Positions 31,253 to 40,402 of a stretch of DNA of 40,402 bases are shown here, piece after piece (the stretch's first letter is position 1; each line of letters opens with the position of its first letter). The stretch covers positions 3,134,528 to 3,174,929 of the forward strand of contig BFEA01000005.1 of assembly GCA_003427395.1 (NCBI GenBank). The letters are read 5' to 3'. The position numbers and the translations under genes were made by a program. The DNA comes from Chara braunii. Lineage: Eukaryota > Streptophyta > Charophyceae > Charales > Characeae. Under the pieces are notes generated by a model that saw only the letters and a program-made list of their open reading frames with translations, was not told where the DNA came from and made no database searches.

Positions 31253-32559
31253 TGTTACGAACCTGGCCAATTTCGAAGTGCAAAATCACAAGAAAGCACA
31301 ATGTCGTCCGATTGCAAAAAGAAATGAATGAACTTGAGAGGCGAGAGAGGGAAAGAAGAAGAAGACTAAGTAAGAAAGAAAAAGAAAAAGATGTACACCA
31401 ACAAAGACCAATGATAATCCCCCTTCTCCTCGCCAACCAACCTCCTCCTTTTCTCCTCCCCTTTTTATTCAAACAATAAATAATAATAATGATGATGAAT
31501 GGCTGAACCAGAATCAATGTCCGCATCCCTCTTCTACTGCAGGCACAACATGAGGTGCACCATAGCCATGGCCACCCTTCTCTTTCCTCTGCATGAAGGC
31601 CGATGCTATGGCAGACTACTAGGGCCTTGCCCTTACATGCAAAATACAACTCAAAGCAGCTATGGCTGCTCCTACTCAGGCTTCCATGCCTGACTCGGCC
31701 TCAAAACTTCTTGATGCCGCAAGGGTCGTCCAGACACAGCGTCCACCAAGGTGATGAAGATGGTGTCCACGTTAGCCTGGTAAGTACTCGTAGCGTTCCC
31801 CTTTCCTAGTCCCTTCTGCCTCCTCCCCCTGCCCGAGCTCCTCCACCATAGCCAAGGTGGGGAGTTGGGCGCCCTTCTTCCCCACCCAGCGCTGCATAGT
31901 ACCGCTGCTACAGAGCTCCAGCAGCGTGACGTCCAAACTTGCATGCAGCAAATGAAGAGGAGCACTTCGCTCGTCCCGGAGATATAGCAGCCTACTTGCC
32001 TCTTGGGCGGTGACTTCCAGGTCGCGCGGTCTCTAATCATCTCGGAGGGAAACATCATTGCAGACTCTGATATTGCCCGTACATGCCCTAGACTCAGACT
32101 GGTTGTACTGGTACCTGCCTAGACCTAGCCTACAACTATTGGGCCTCAAAAAACGCCAACATGTGTCTTCTTCTGCTCGACCTCGAGTACCCGGCACATC
32201 TACCTCTACTAGGTGTGGTGCCGACCTACTTGCTACTTGAGTGTTTTCCGCTGCTCTAAGTGTCACGGGCCCCTTTCCCCACCACTTGAGGGTTTTCCCC
32301 GCTCCAACCCTCAATGTCACGGCCACAGGTAAGTACCAGCCCTTCGGGCCTTCTGAAACGAACAAGTGTCATTGCGGGTCACACACACACACACACTCTC
32401 AAGCCGACAAGCACTCAAACAGGCATGCAGACCAGCAAGCAAGCGCCCACACAGACTTAGAAAACTCAGCAACAGGCGGGAAACTCAGCAAGGCATACAT
32501 TCCATGAGCAAAACTCGGAAATCAGTTGTGTCTCAGTCCGTGTTTGGCGGGTCATTACA
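31253..32559 (-). mobile_element. 3' LTR of the gypsy element (~1.3 kb)
   Basis: On the minus strand it starts TGTAATGACCCGCC directly after a G-rich polypurine tract and ends GGTTCGTAACA. The two ends are short inverted repeats (TGTWAYGAMCC; 8 of 11 identical), as in plant gypsy LTRs. It contains a (CA)n run at 32379-32396 and A/T-rich AATAAT words at 31475-31495. The minus-strand frames inside it have no retroelement motif. With no 5' partner, the exact left boundary is inferred from the terminal motif. Confidence 0.6.
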
Positions 32560-32576
32560 CTACCCCCCTCTCAAGA
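32560..32576 (-). other. Polypurine tract of the gypsy element
   Basis: Minus-strand TTGAGAGGGGGGTAG lies immediately upstream of the LTR start TGTAATGACCC. This is the expected plus-strand primer site for reverse transcription. Confidence 0.7.
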
Positions 32577-32603
32577 GCGAGTCCTTTCGAGCGAGTAACG
32601 CAT

Positions 32604-33382
32604 TCAGAGTCCCGACAAATGCATTGTAAACAAACATAGCAAAGAGATTTCACGAGTACTCATAGCAGTGAGTCTTGCATAATTTTTTGGTACAGCATTA
32701 GAGGCTTTCATTTGCTCGTATGCTTTAACAACACGAGGTGCGCTGCGCAGCAGTTCCTTCTTTGAGATCCAATACAGATCATCCACCGGGTGATACATGA
32801 AATGAATCTGGTACTGTTTGTTACGTCCTTCCCCTACGTATCTTTTAATTCTATTGATCTCGTGACCGCCATTGATTGCACGAGGGATCATGTCTTCATG
32901 ATAGTCGAAGGATTTAGCATCACGACATATAAACAACATTGATCCATGAAAGACAGGGTATGTGCGCAGATGAGGAGGCACAACAATTATGGATGACGAA
33001 CCAAAATTATCGCCACCAATCACATCCAAGACTGCCCACGGACCGTAATAGAGAGGGAGAAGTTTGCGTGACACTCCCTCTTCTTCCGAAAACTCGAACA
33101 TCTTGACCAGACATAACTTCCCACTTCGATGGTCGAAGGTGTGCATTTCTTAGTCGCATGATGGATGATGGCGTGTTGTCGCTTGGTCATTGCTGCAATG
33201 GCAACCTTGAGCAAATGATCGTACTTGGCACTGAAGCCAGGTCTGCCAAGCGTTAGTCCAGCCGGCTGTTCAAGGAGTAAGTAGGAGAGTGTATTACGGA
33301 TCTGCCAACCGTAAAGCGTGGAGAAGCTAAAATACAGTCTGGTTAACTTTCCTCGGCAAAACCTTTGGCTCCGGGATGTCAA
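32604..33382 (-). pseudogene. Gypsy integrase C-terminal region with chromodomain
   Basis: The frame at 33382-33020 carries QIRNTLSYLLLEQPAGLTLG and IHHATKKCTPSTIEVGSYVW, typical of the end of the integrase core and the following beta-barrel region. The frame at 33146-32604 continues with SRKLLPLYYGPWAVLDVIGG and PPHLRTYPVFHGSML. It then has a chromodomain-like segment, EINRIKRYVGEGRNKQYQIH followed by YHPVDDLYWISKKELLR. Chromodomains of this class direct integration to marked chromatin. The two frames overlap in different phases, so a frameshift lies near 33060-33140. The C-terminal part is the best preserved piece of the element. Confidence 0.8.
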
Positions 33383-33443
33383 TCAGATGTCATACTCAGT
33401 TTGAGACCAGAGAGTTGGGTCGTGAAGTCCTTCCACTTAGTTC

Positions 33444-33776
33444 TTATGAAGCGCAGGTCCCAATCGCTGACAAGGGTTTTTCGATTTCAAGGTCCCGAAC
33501 GACAATGTACTTCTGGTGGAACTCGCGGATCACGAGTTCAGTTGGGGCATGAGGTGGCAATGGAATCAGATATAGGAATTTGGAAAATCGATCAACAATC
33601 ACCATCACTTGTGAAAATTCCATTCTTACTTGTCTTTCCCATGTTCGTGAAGTCAATAAAGAGAGACTCTCCAGGACCATTGGGAATAGGAAGAGGTTTG
33701 AGCAGGCCCATGGACTTTTTCCTTGATGGTTTGATTCATTGACGGACTTGACACTCAGCCACAAACTTTTCAACAC
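33444..33776 (-). pseudogene. Gypsy integrase catalytic core fragment
   Basis: The last two thirds of this minus-strand frame read VMVIVDRFSKFLYLIPLPPH and REFHQKYIVVRD, the central strand region of an rve-type integrase core. The preceding part, PIPNGPGESLFIDFT, lies in another phase (near 33700-33650). The first catalytic Asp is plausibly the D in FIDFT and the second region follows VVRD; the third acidic residue is not identifiable. Integrase would insert the cDNA copy into the chromosome. Non-functional here because of at least one frameshift and several stops. Confidence 0.7.
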
Positions 33777-34228
33777 ACCCTAGTCAAATTGTTGTTACAG
33801 GTTTTCGTAGGTTTTTGCCATGTCGAAGTGTCAACTTTAACCATGGGCCAAATCCAAGAAGTGTGTGCGGAGAGGCTCATGGTACAATCATTATTTCCAT
33901 GGCGTCGAAAAACCAATCCTTCGCATTTGTGAAAATCAGATTGACGGCTCGGGTCAGCCCGCAACTGCTCAAGGATCGGACTAAGGTCCAGACCCTTGGC
34001 AGTTTGCTCCATAAGTTCCTCCTTCAGTTTCTTCTGGGGGTCGTAGGAGTTTACAAGGCAAGTCATATACTCTGGGTGGCAAGACAGTGAATTAGAAACT
34101 TGATTATAACAACCCTTTTTTAATGGAACCAGCGAGTCAACGTGGGGACAAGGTGTCCTTGATCCATTTTAAGGTCTCATGATCTGATAAGACCTTGAAA
34201 CGGCGTCCCAAAAGATAGTGCTTCCAAT
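33770..34228 (-). pseudogene. Gypsy RNase H distal part and integrase N-terminal remnant
   Basis: At 34228-34160 the minus strand encodes HWKHYLLGRRFKVLSDHETL, the C-terminal half of a gypsy RNase H, which resumes right after the nested element. At 34066-33770 the frame contains EQLRADPSRQSDFHKCEGLV and FRRHGNND, the segment that precedes the integrase zinc-binding region. The HHCC zinc module itself is not recognisable, so part has been deleted or has drifted. An in-frame stop follows DTLSPR near 34135. Confidence 0.65.
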
Positions 34229-34236
34229 GGTTCAAT

Positions 34237-35215
<979 letters not shown>

Positions 35216-35223
35216 GGTTCAAT

Positions 35224-35390
35224 GCTTCGCAAAGAACATAGAGCTCACACATGTAGGTGGAAGTGGCTACCTTTTCGTTGGGCATGCGTTTGTTGTTGTA
35301 TTCGAGCGACCGCAAACCATCACCATCATCTTGTTGCATCACTGTGCCAATCCTATATTGGCTCGCATCTGTAGTGACTAGAATGGGAGT
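35224..35390 (-). pseudogene. Gypsy RNase H, proximal part
   Basis: On the minus strand VTTDASQYRIGTVMQQDDGD is followed by SLEYNNKRMPNEKVATSTY and ELYVLCEALN. The Asp in TTDAS is the first RNase H catalytic residue and the Glu in the ELY word is the expected second. A frameshift separates it from the upstream VRVADFKLPF. The nested element interrupts it right after CEALN. RNase H would remove RNA from the RNA:DNA hybrid during element replication. Confidence 0.8.
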
Positions 35391-35870
35391 TTGAAATCTG
35401 CAACGCGGACCACAAAAGAACTTACCAAGGCCTCTTTCAAGGCGTGAAAAGCGGTCTCACATGTTGCATCCCACGTGTAAGATCCATTCTTGCTTGTTAG
35501 TTTGGACAACTGACGAGCAACAATATAAAATTGGGGCATGAACTTTCGATAGTATGATGCAAGACAAAAAAAAGAACGCAATTCACAAACGTTCGCTGGT
35601 TGAGGCCATTTGCATATGACATCAACCTTGGTTGCCTCAGGCTCTCCCAAATTCAAATTTATCTAAGTTGAGATGGAGTTGTGTTTTCTTGAGGATGGTG
35701 AGCACTTCCTCAGGGTGCTTCATGTGTTCCTCGAGCGATTTGCTGAAAATCAAAATGTCATCCAGATACACAGCTAGAAATTGACCAATTTGTTCACGGA
35801 GGACCTTGTTCATAAGACTTTGGAAGGTGGTCGGTGCATTCGTGATTTGTTGCCTACTTGATTTCGGCAA
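35378..35870 (-). pseudogene. Gypsy reverse transcriptase fragment and RT-RNase H connection
   Basis: The frame at 35870-35637 contains TNAPTTFQSLMNKVL and FLAVYLDDILIFSKS. YLDD at 35768-35757 is the polymerase active-site motif. It then runs through the thumb (LTILKKTQLHLNLDKFEF) into the next frame at 35656-35378, with LRSFFCLASYYRKFMPQF and CETAFHALKEAL of the connection domain. The N-terminal ~200 residues of RT (fingers and the first catalytic Asp) are missing, and a short segment after KFEFG is deleted. Inactive. Confidence 0.85.
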
Positions 35871-35879
35871 GAGCTCTGC

Positions 35880-36010
35880 AAAGCCACTTGCTTCATCCCC
35901 AAGCCCATTTCGCGTACCTTGTGTGGTGACATGAAGCTACCACAATCAATCGAGACATGGAGATAGTGGTGGTTAATGAGAAGTTTGAAGAAGATTAACT
36001 TCGTTGTCAC
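35880..36010 (-). pseudogene. Possible gypsy aspartic protease remnant
   Basis: The minus strand reads HVSIDCGSFMSPHKVREMGL. Retropepsins carry hydrophobic-hydrophobic-D-[ST]-G; here D-C-G with a following S/F/M/S is a plausible decayed active site, and position between zinc knuckle and RT is right. The flap region and the rest of the domain are not recognisable. It joins almost directly to the RT palm at about 35880, marking a large internal deletion. Confidence 0.5.
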
Positions 36011-36269
36011 TTGAGCATGCTGCTATTTCATCTCAGCCTAATGCTCTAGGTGATAGTGGAAGTCGATCGTCTCAGACTCCTCCAATGACTCAACAGACAA
36101 AACATGATAAGCATTAGCCTTGGAATCAGCAAAAGTTTGGACTTCAAGGGAAGACTATTGGACCGTAACATGTTCCTTGGGAAAACTATTACTGACCGAT
36201 TAGACTCCCTTGCTGTGGAGTGTGTTGATGAACCCTCTACGCCCGATTCAGGTTTTCCTGCAGCCTTAA
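36011..36269 (-). pseudogene. Gag-protease spacer, no domain recognised
   Basis: The minus-strand frames are short and Ser/Leu-rich. Position suggests linker between the nucleocapsid zinc knuckle and the protease. Confidence 0.3.
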
Positions 36270-36397
36270 GCATCATTGGACCTTATGATTAGTTTTTTGG
36301 CAATGCAGGCAGCCTCCTTTCTCTACGTCCGATTCAGGTTTCCCTGCAACCTAAAGCATCCTTGGACCTTATGATTAGTTTTCTGGCAATGCAGGCA
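36270..36397 (-). pseudogene. Gypsy Gag zinc knuckle, tandemly duplicated
   Basis: At 36397-36356 the minus strand encodes CLHCQKTNHKVQGC, a full CX2CX4HX4C knuckle. An almost identical copy lies 86 bp downstream at 36311-36270, where the last part reads CLHCQKTNHKVQ, then a TGA stop, then C. Because 86 is not a multiple of three the second copy is out of phase with the first. The knuckle binds the element RNA in the nucleocapsid. Confidence 0.75.
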
Positions 36398-36435
36398 ACC
36401 TCTTTTCTTTGATCTAGCCTTTCATTCAGCCTCAC

Positions 36436-36998
36436 TTATTTAAAGGTCAACCCAAGGTTAGTACTCGCATCCTCTGGATTGGCTGGGATTTTGGCTCCCT
36501 CAGGGAGCCCAACGAAGTTCCTTACTGAGTTTAGGTTTTGGTTTCCCTTACCATGGGCAGTTGTTTTGAAGGCACTGAATTTTTCCTTTTCCTTATTGAT
36601 CTCGGTTTCTTGGGTTGAAGAGTAGGTTATATCAGCATCCTGTTCTTGACCATTGCCAAGAGTGGTGTCATCTGCTTCGGCTTCCCTTTCAACCTCTAGC
36701 AAGTCACACGAAATCGTCCGTGGACAAAGGTCTTTTTGCTGCTTGCTGTGGTAACGAGGTCTGCTGCCTCGAGGCGAACTACATCCTTCATCAAGGAAAA
36801 CCAGTTAGTATAACCAAAAAAATCGTTGCCTAGGCGATTTGTGAAAGTGTTGGGAACCGTACCTTTGACAACATCCAAGCACGATTGCGTTGTCAGTTCC
36901 AATCCAGGTGTTGCAAAGAGTCTGGAAATATGCAACTGCAATTTATGCATGGTGCCCTGCCACTTGTTGCACTTAAGATCGTCGAGTTGGATCCTCAC
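36436..36998 (-). pseudogene. Gypsy Gag C-terminal half
   Basis: The frame at 36998-36696 (RIQLDDLKCNKWQGTMHKLQ, SRLFATPGLELTTQSCLDVV) resembles the helical capsid part of plant gypsy Gag. It continues in another phase at 36702-36436 with an acidic, Gln/Asn-rich linker that leads into the zinc knuckle. Frames overlap by only a few bases, consistent with a single frameshift near 36700. Confidence 0.6.
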
Positions 36999-37122
36999 TC
37001 TAGCTGCAGCACGTGGGTCCTTCTACTACGCAATTAGTATCTCTTCGAGAGCGGCTGCCGGAGTGATCTAAGCCACTCTGTTAGATCGATTTTTTGACAC
37101 CTAGCTTGCATAACTTGGACTT

Positions 37123-37623
37123 CTAGAGGAAGCCCCTTGCAACAACCTCAATGTTTGCCCCTAGGATCAAGGACTGACTCACTATTTGAGTGCCCTGTAC
37201 CTCGAAGTAAGCTCTCATGAAGCTGATCCATGACTCAACATTTTCCTTGTCATCGTATCTGGACGATATTATCACCGCCTTTCTGTCCATGTATGGACTG
37301 CTGTAGTTGGGACCAGCCATTGTTGGGTCCAATCTCAGTGCTGCAGCAGACACAAAATTTATTGTGTTGTCACTTGTAACGAAGGCGGAATCTGCATCTG
37401 TTGCAGGTCCTAAAAGACTTGCCACCAAACTTAACGAAGAAGAATAAGAAGAGGAAGAAGTATGGAGAGGTGCAGAGGTAGAACGGTTAGCAACAAGAGG
37501 TAGGGGAAGAGAGCTTGAATTTGGGTGTAATGCATAATTGTGATCTGTTGTATCTGATCGCGATGCTCCTTGGTCATATCTGTCATCTGAGCACGTTGTC
37601 GGGATCTGTGGGTCCCGAAACAA
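37123..37623 (-). pseudogene. Gypsy Gag N-terminal half
   Basis: The frame ends with YDDKENVESWISFMRAYFEV and QGTQIVSQSLILG, matching the start of a retroelement capsid domain. The first 90 residues are Ser/Thr/Pro-rich and probably disordered. No ATG is seen at the frame start; the first in-frame ATG is near 37320. Upstream the sequence changes into the 1.2 kb repeat, with a hairpin-forming TCGGGAT/ATCCCGA word at 37599-37631, so the element's 5' end is lost. Confidence 0.65.
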
Positions 37624-37639
37624 ATCCCGACCCTAGAGA

Positions 37640-38853
37640 AATGCTATATGGCGGAAATATGCACGACAGAGAAAACAAGAGGCAAGAGAAACATGAAGGA
37701 TGGAGGGCTAAGGCATGAGTGTCGACGCCTAGCGGCCTAGAGAATACCCTGGGCCGCCGGAATCCATTGGACCAAGAATAAATTAATGGAATAGCGAGCG
37801 ACAAAGGAGCGCGGGAGAATAGTAAAGGCGGCCCTCCTTCCTCAAGACAAGGAGGACTGCCGGGAAAATAATACCCTGGGCTGAGCGTCGCAGGATAAAA
37901 TGGGCCCAACAACGTCAATAAAATAAGTGACGAGACGTGGGCGCATGGGAGCGTAGCACGGGGCCAAGAGGGTCGTCGGAGTGCGGCATAAGGAGGGCCA
38001 AAGGGCCATGAGCCAAGTAAAAGGGTGCGGTGGACCACAAGAGAGGACCGGAAACCAGAAGAAAAAGAGCCTTGATGGTCACAAAACGTTAGAAAAAAAG
38101 GGTTCTAGAGTGAAGGGCACCCGCGGCAACTGACGGGAGCCGCAAGAATAAAAGTCCGCAGTCAGGAAGGCCGAAACGCTTGGGACATGGCAAGAGAAAA
38201 GGAAGAGGGACCACCATGGGGCGGGAAATGCCAAGAGGGACCGGGACACCATGAGGAAAGGTGTCGGGGACCATATTGGACTAAGTAAAAATAATGAGAA
38301 TTTGGGATAAGTGTCGATGGGACCACCGGCGAGACAAGTGTTGGTGGGACCACCGGCGGGACAAGTGTTGGCGGGACCACCAGCGGGACAAGTGTCGGGG
38401 ACTAGTGCGGGACAGGTGGCAGGGACTTGTGATGTCCTAAGGAAAAGTTGTGAAGGACCGTAAGAAAAATATGTTCAAAGCAAGGTGTGTCGTCAAGATC
38501 GAGATCTAGACGACCAAGAATATTAGCACTACTAGTGCAAGCACTAGTGGAGGCAAACAGGAAAAAGCAAAGAAAAAGTAAGAGAAGAGGCATGGCAGCA
38601 ATCCGAAATATCGCGGATTAACCACCTTGAAGAAAATGGAGCCTAGAGAGGCTCCATGTGAAAAATAGGCTCCCGGGAGAAAATCGGAGTAAAAGGGGCC
38701 ACAGTTTGAAAGAAAGAAAGGCAAAAGGAGGCTCCCATTGGCATGAGGGAGCTAGACTTGCAGTCCGAGAAATAACGGACCGCACTTTGGGCATAGGGAG
38801 GGTAAAAACTAAGAGGGAGAGCCTAGAAAAGGCCTCAATAGCTCGTTGACACT
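37640..38853 (-). repeat. ~1.2 kb repeat unit, copy 4 (minus orientation)
   Basis: Read on the minus strand it starts CCAAGTGTCAACGAGCTATTGAGG and then shows the unit's landmarks: GACTGCAAGTCTAGCTCCC, ACTCCGATTTTCTCC, TTGCACTAGTAGTGC and GTCCCC words. It abuts the truncated gypsy gag at its end. The minus-strand frames are Leu/Pro/Ser-rich and carry no domain. Confidence 0.65.
38304..38400. repeat. 27 bp tandem repeat, 3-4 copies
   Basis: Units start at 38304, 38331 and 38358, with a partial fourth at 38385. Each is GGGACAAGTGTTGG followed by YGGGACCACCGGC-like sequence. It is a local expansion of the GTCCCC/GGGAC words found in every copy of the 1.2 kb repeat. Confidence 0.9.
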
Positions 38854-40402
38854 TGGCATAATAGAAAAAGAAAAAGAAAAAGAAAAGAAAAAGGTGGGAG
38901 AATAAGACAAGGGAGTGAGAGGGAGTGAGTGAGCTGACCGTCAGTAAGGACCGGCACAAGTAGGGACTGGCAGGTCCCTACTGTTCGGAAATGGAGGGAA
39001 AAGAAAAGAAAAGAAAAAAAAAAAAGAGAAAAGGGTCCTAGCGGTAAAAAACGGTCACTTGGGAAGACGCATCCGTGACCAGATACATCCTTGGATATAG
39101 TGATTGCAAAGTATCTTGATTTTCTCTTCATTTTGCAGAGAAAATCAAGAAAAACCAAGGCCTCATTCAACAAAACACATGTTTTAGGTGCATCTGGGGC
39201 CAACATTGAGGCTGGATGTACTTGAAAGTTGACCGTTTTGTTTTGTTTCAGTTTGGGGCAAGTTGTGGGGCCAAAGGGCTAGAGAAAATACCACCATAAC
39301 AGTCCGAGAAATAACGAACTGCATGGGGGTGCCTAGACCAAAAGAAAAAGGGCCTTAACACACCCAAGACACTAGAAAAAAGTGTCTTGGACTTGGGCAA
39401 ATGGAGACGGTAAATCGTGGCCGCAAGATGGTGGATCTCGAGGCCAGGAATATTCACGACACTTGAGGCCCATGAAAGGGAGAGATTGGGACTGTCGGAG
39501 ACAAGGGAGCCCCAAATAAAATGAAACGTCACCGAGAATGATGTCGGGGACTAGATGGGCCTAACTAAAAATAGTGGAAAATTGGAACATGCGCCGACGA
39601 AACCACCACCGGGACTAGAAAATGGGACTAGCATGGGAGAGTGTCGGGGACTTGAGTTGTCCCAAGGGAACCATGAGCCAACAAAGGGAAGGAATATGCA
39701 AGCAAGGGGGACCGTCAAGGTCAAGATCTTGACGGTGAAAAATCTTAGTCACTGTGGTTGCAAGACTGAATGAGCCAAAGGAGAGGGCGCTAGGAGGCAA
39801 AAAGGAGAGAAAAATGATAAAAGATGGACTCTCGGACTAGCAAGGCATAAGAAAATAGAGCCCCAAGGGGCTCTATGCATAAAATAAGCTGCTAGGAAAA
39901 AATCGGAGCAAAAAGTGGTTAAAAAATGAAAAAACGTGTAGCGGACGTCTCGTTGGTCTGTGAGACCAGCCCCTTGGCCTATTCCCATATGCCTGTGTTG
40001 TATTCGGGGTAGACCAATCCATGTCGGTACCTCTATCGGTACCAGCCAGTCCATTCCTGTCAAGTCAGTCCGTTGGGGTATACCCCAGTCAGAATCAATA
40101 CTTGGATTTATTCTACATTCGCATAGTTTAGAGTACGTGTGTTGGAGTCCACGTAGGAGTTGCGCTGTGCCATCTTGCTCCACCCTTATCCTCTATCTCG
40201 ATCTCTATCTCAGGCGAAGCACCTCACCCGGTGGGTCCGCCACAAAACGGAGGCAAACGGGAACCCCCATGAGTATGGGGGCTTCATTATTGCAATCCGA
40301 GATGCTGGGTATGAATCTGGCCATGAACGAGGATCTCGGGCCTAGAAAGAGGATGCACAACTGCTTAACACTTGTCACAGCAGAAATAAAAGGGGGGGGG
40401 GG
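38854..40402 (-). repeat. ~1.2 kb repeat unit, copy 3 (minus orientation, with an insertion)
   Basis: Landmarks on the minus strand are TGTGACAAGTGTTAAGCAG near 40375, CCCCCATACTCATGGGGG near 40277, TTTTTGCTCCGATTTTTTCC near 39905, CTTGCCCCAAACTGAAAC near 39255, and AAAATCAAGATACTTTGC near 39115. The start-to-start distance to copy 4 is about 1520 bp, longer than the other units because of roughly 300 extra bases at about 39930-40235. The window ends in a G-run. Confidence 0.65.

Noticed and set aside
31672-32058. 128-codon minus-strand frame inside the gypsy LTR
   Set aside because: It lies within the LTR, has no homologous motif and is overlapped by frames on the other strand.
33365-33742. 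125-codon plus-strand frame
   Set aside because: It is the antisense of the gypsy integrase region and contains no motif of its own.

Overview
The window reads as repeat-dominated nuclear DNA of a eukaryote, most likely a plant or streptophyte alga. It has no compact operons, long intact genes, rRNA or convincing tRNA. It is filled with satellites, minisatellites, (GA)n microsatellites, an assembly gap (25 N at 27477-27501, one N at 23381) and decayed LTR retrotransposons, including a chromodomain-bearing Ty3/gypsy element. The gypsy pol fragments remind me of elements common in Chara-type algae, but that is an impression from memory. All calls come from reading by eye; boundaries are good to a few bases where target-site duplications are given and to tens of bases elsewhere.

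Layout. 1-480: end of a ~51-54 bp minisatellite plus a unique tail. 481-2340: tandem array with a ~650 bp higher-order period built from 275, 258 and 117 bp subunits. 2758-4720: 172 bp satellite made of two related ~86 bp halves, interrupted by a 308 bp hAT-like MITE. 4785-4995: polypurine tract. 6250-8700: two head-to-tail copies of a ~1.2 kb repeat. 9706-11480: several short tandem arrays. 12354-18855 (minus strand): a decayed coding region, namely four clear and one doubtful tandem copies of an unrecognised ~270-residue module, followed downstream by a gag-like reading frame with a CCHC zinc knuckle. 19100-21900: mostly featureless. 21925-23893: (GA)n, then a second, longer copy of the minisatellite/tail/higher-order-repeat assemblage seen at the left end. 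24000-28600: unrecognised sequence with a cluster of GCCACGTCAGCA-like motifs and short tandem repeats. 28612-30984: a non-coding LTR element with 850 and 853 bp LTRs and a Met-type primer binding site. 31253-37623 (minus strand): a degraded Ty3/gypsy chromovirus with 3' LTR, polypurine tract, integrase with chromodomain, RNase H, reverse transcriptase fragment, protease-like and gag remnants; a 979 bp hAT-like element is nested inside its RNase H. 37640-40402: two more ~1.2 kb repeat units, now inverted relative to those at 6250-8700.

Nothing here looks like an intact host gene. The retroelement parts once formed working elements but every one carries stops, frameshifts or deletions. The part I cannot match to anything known is the tandem module array at 14390-18855. 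It is the best candidate for an undescribed gene family or for an unusual retroelement-associated protein.
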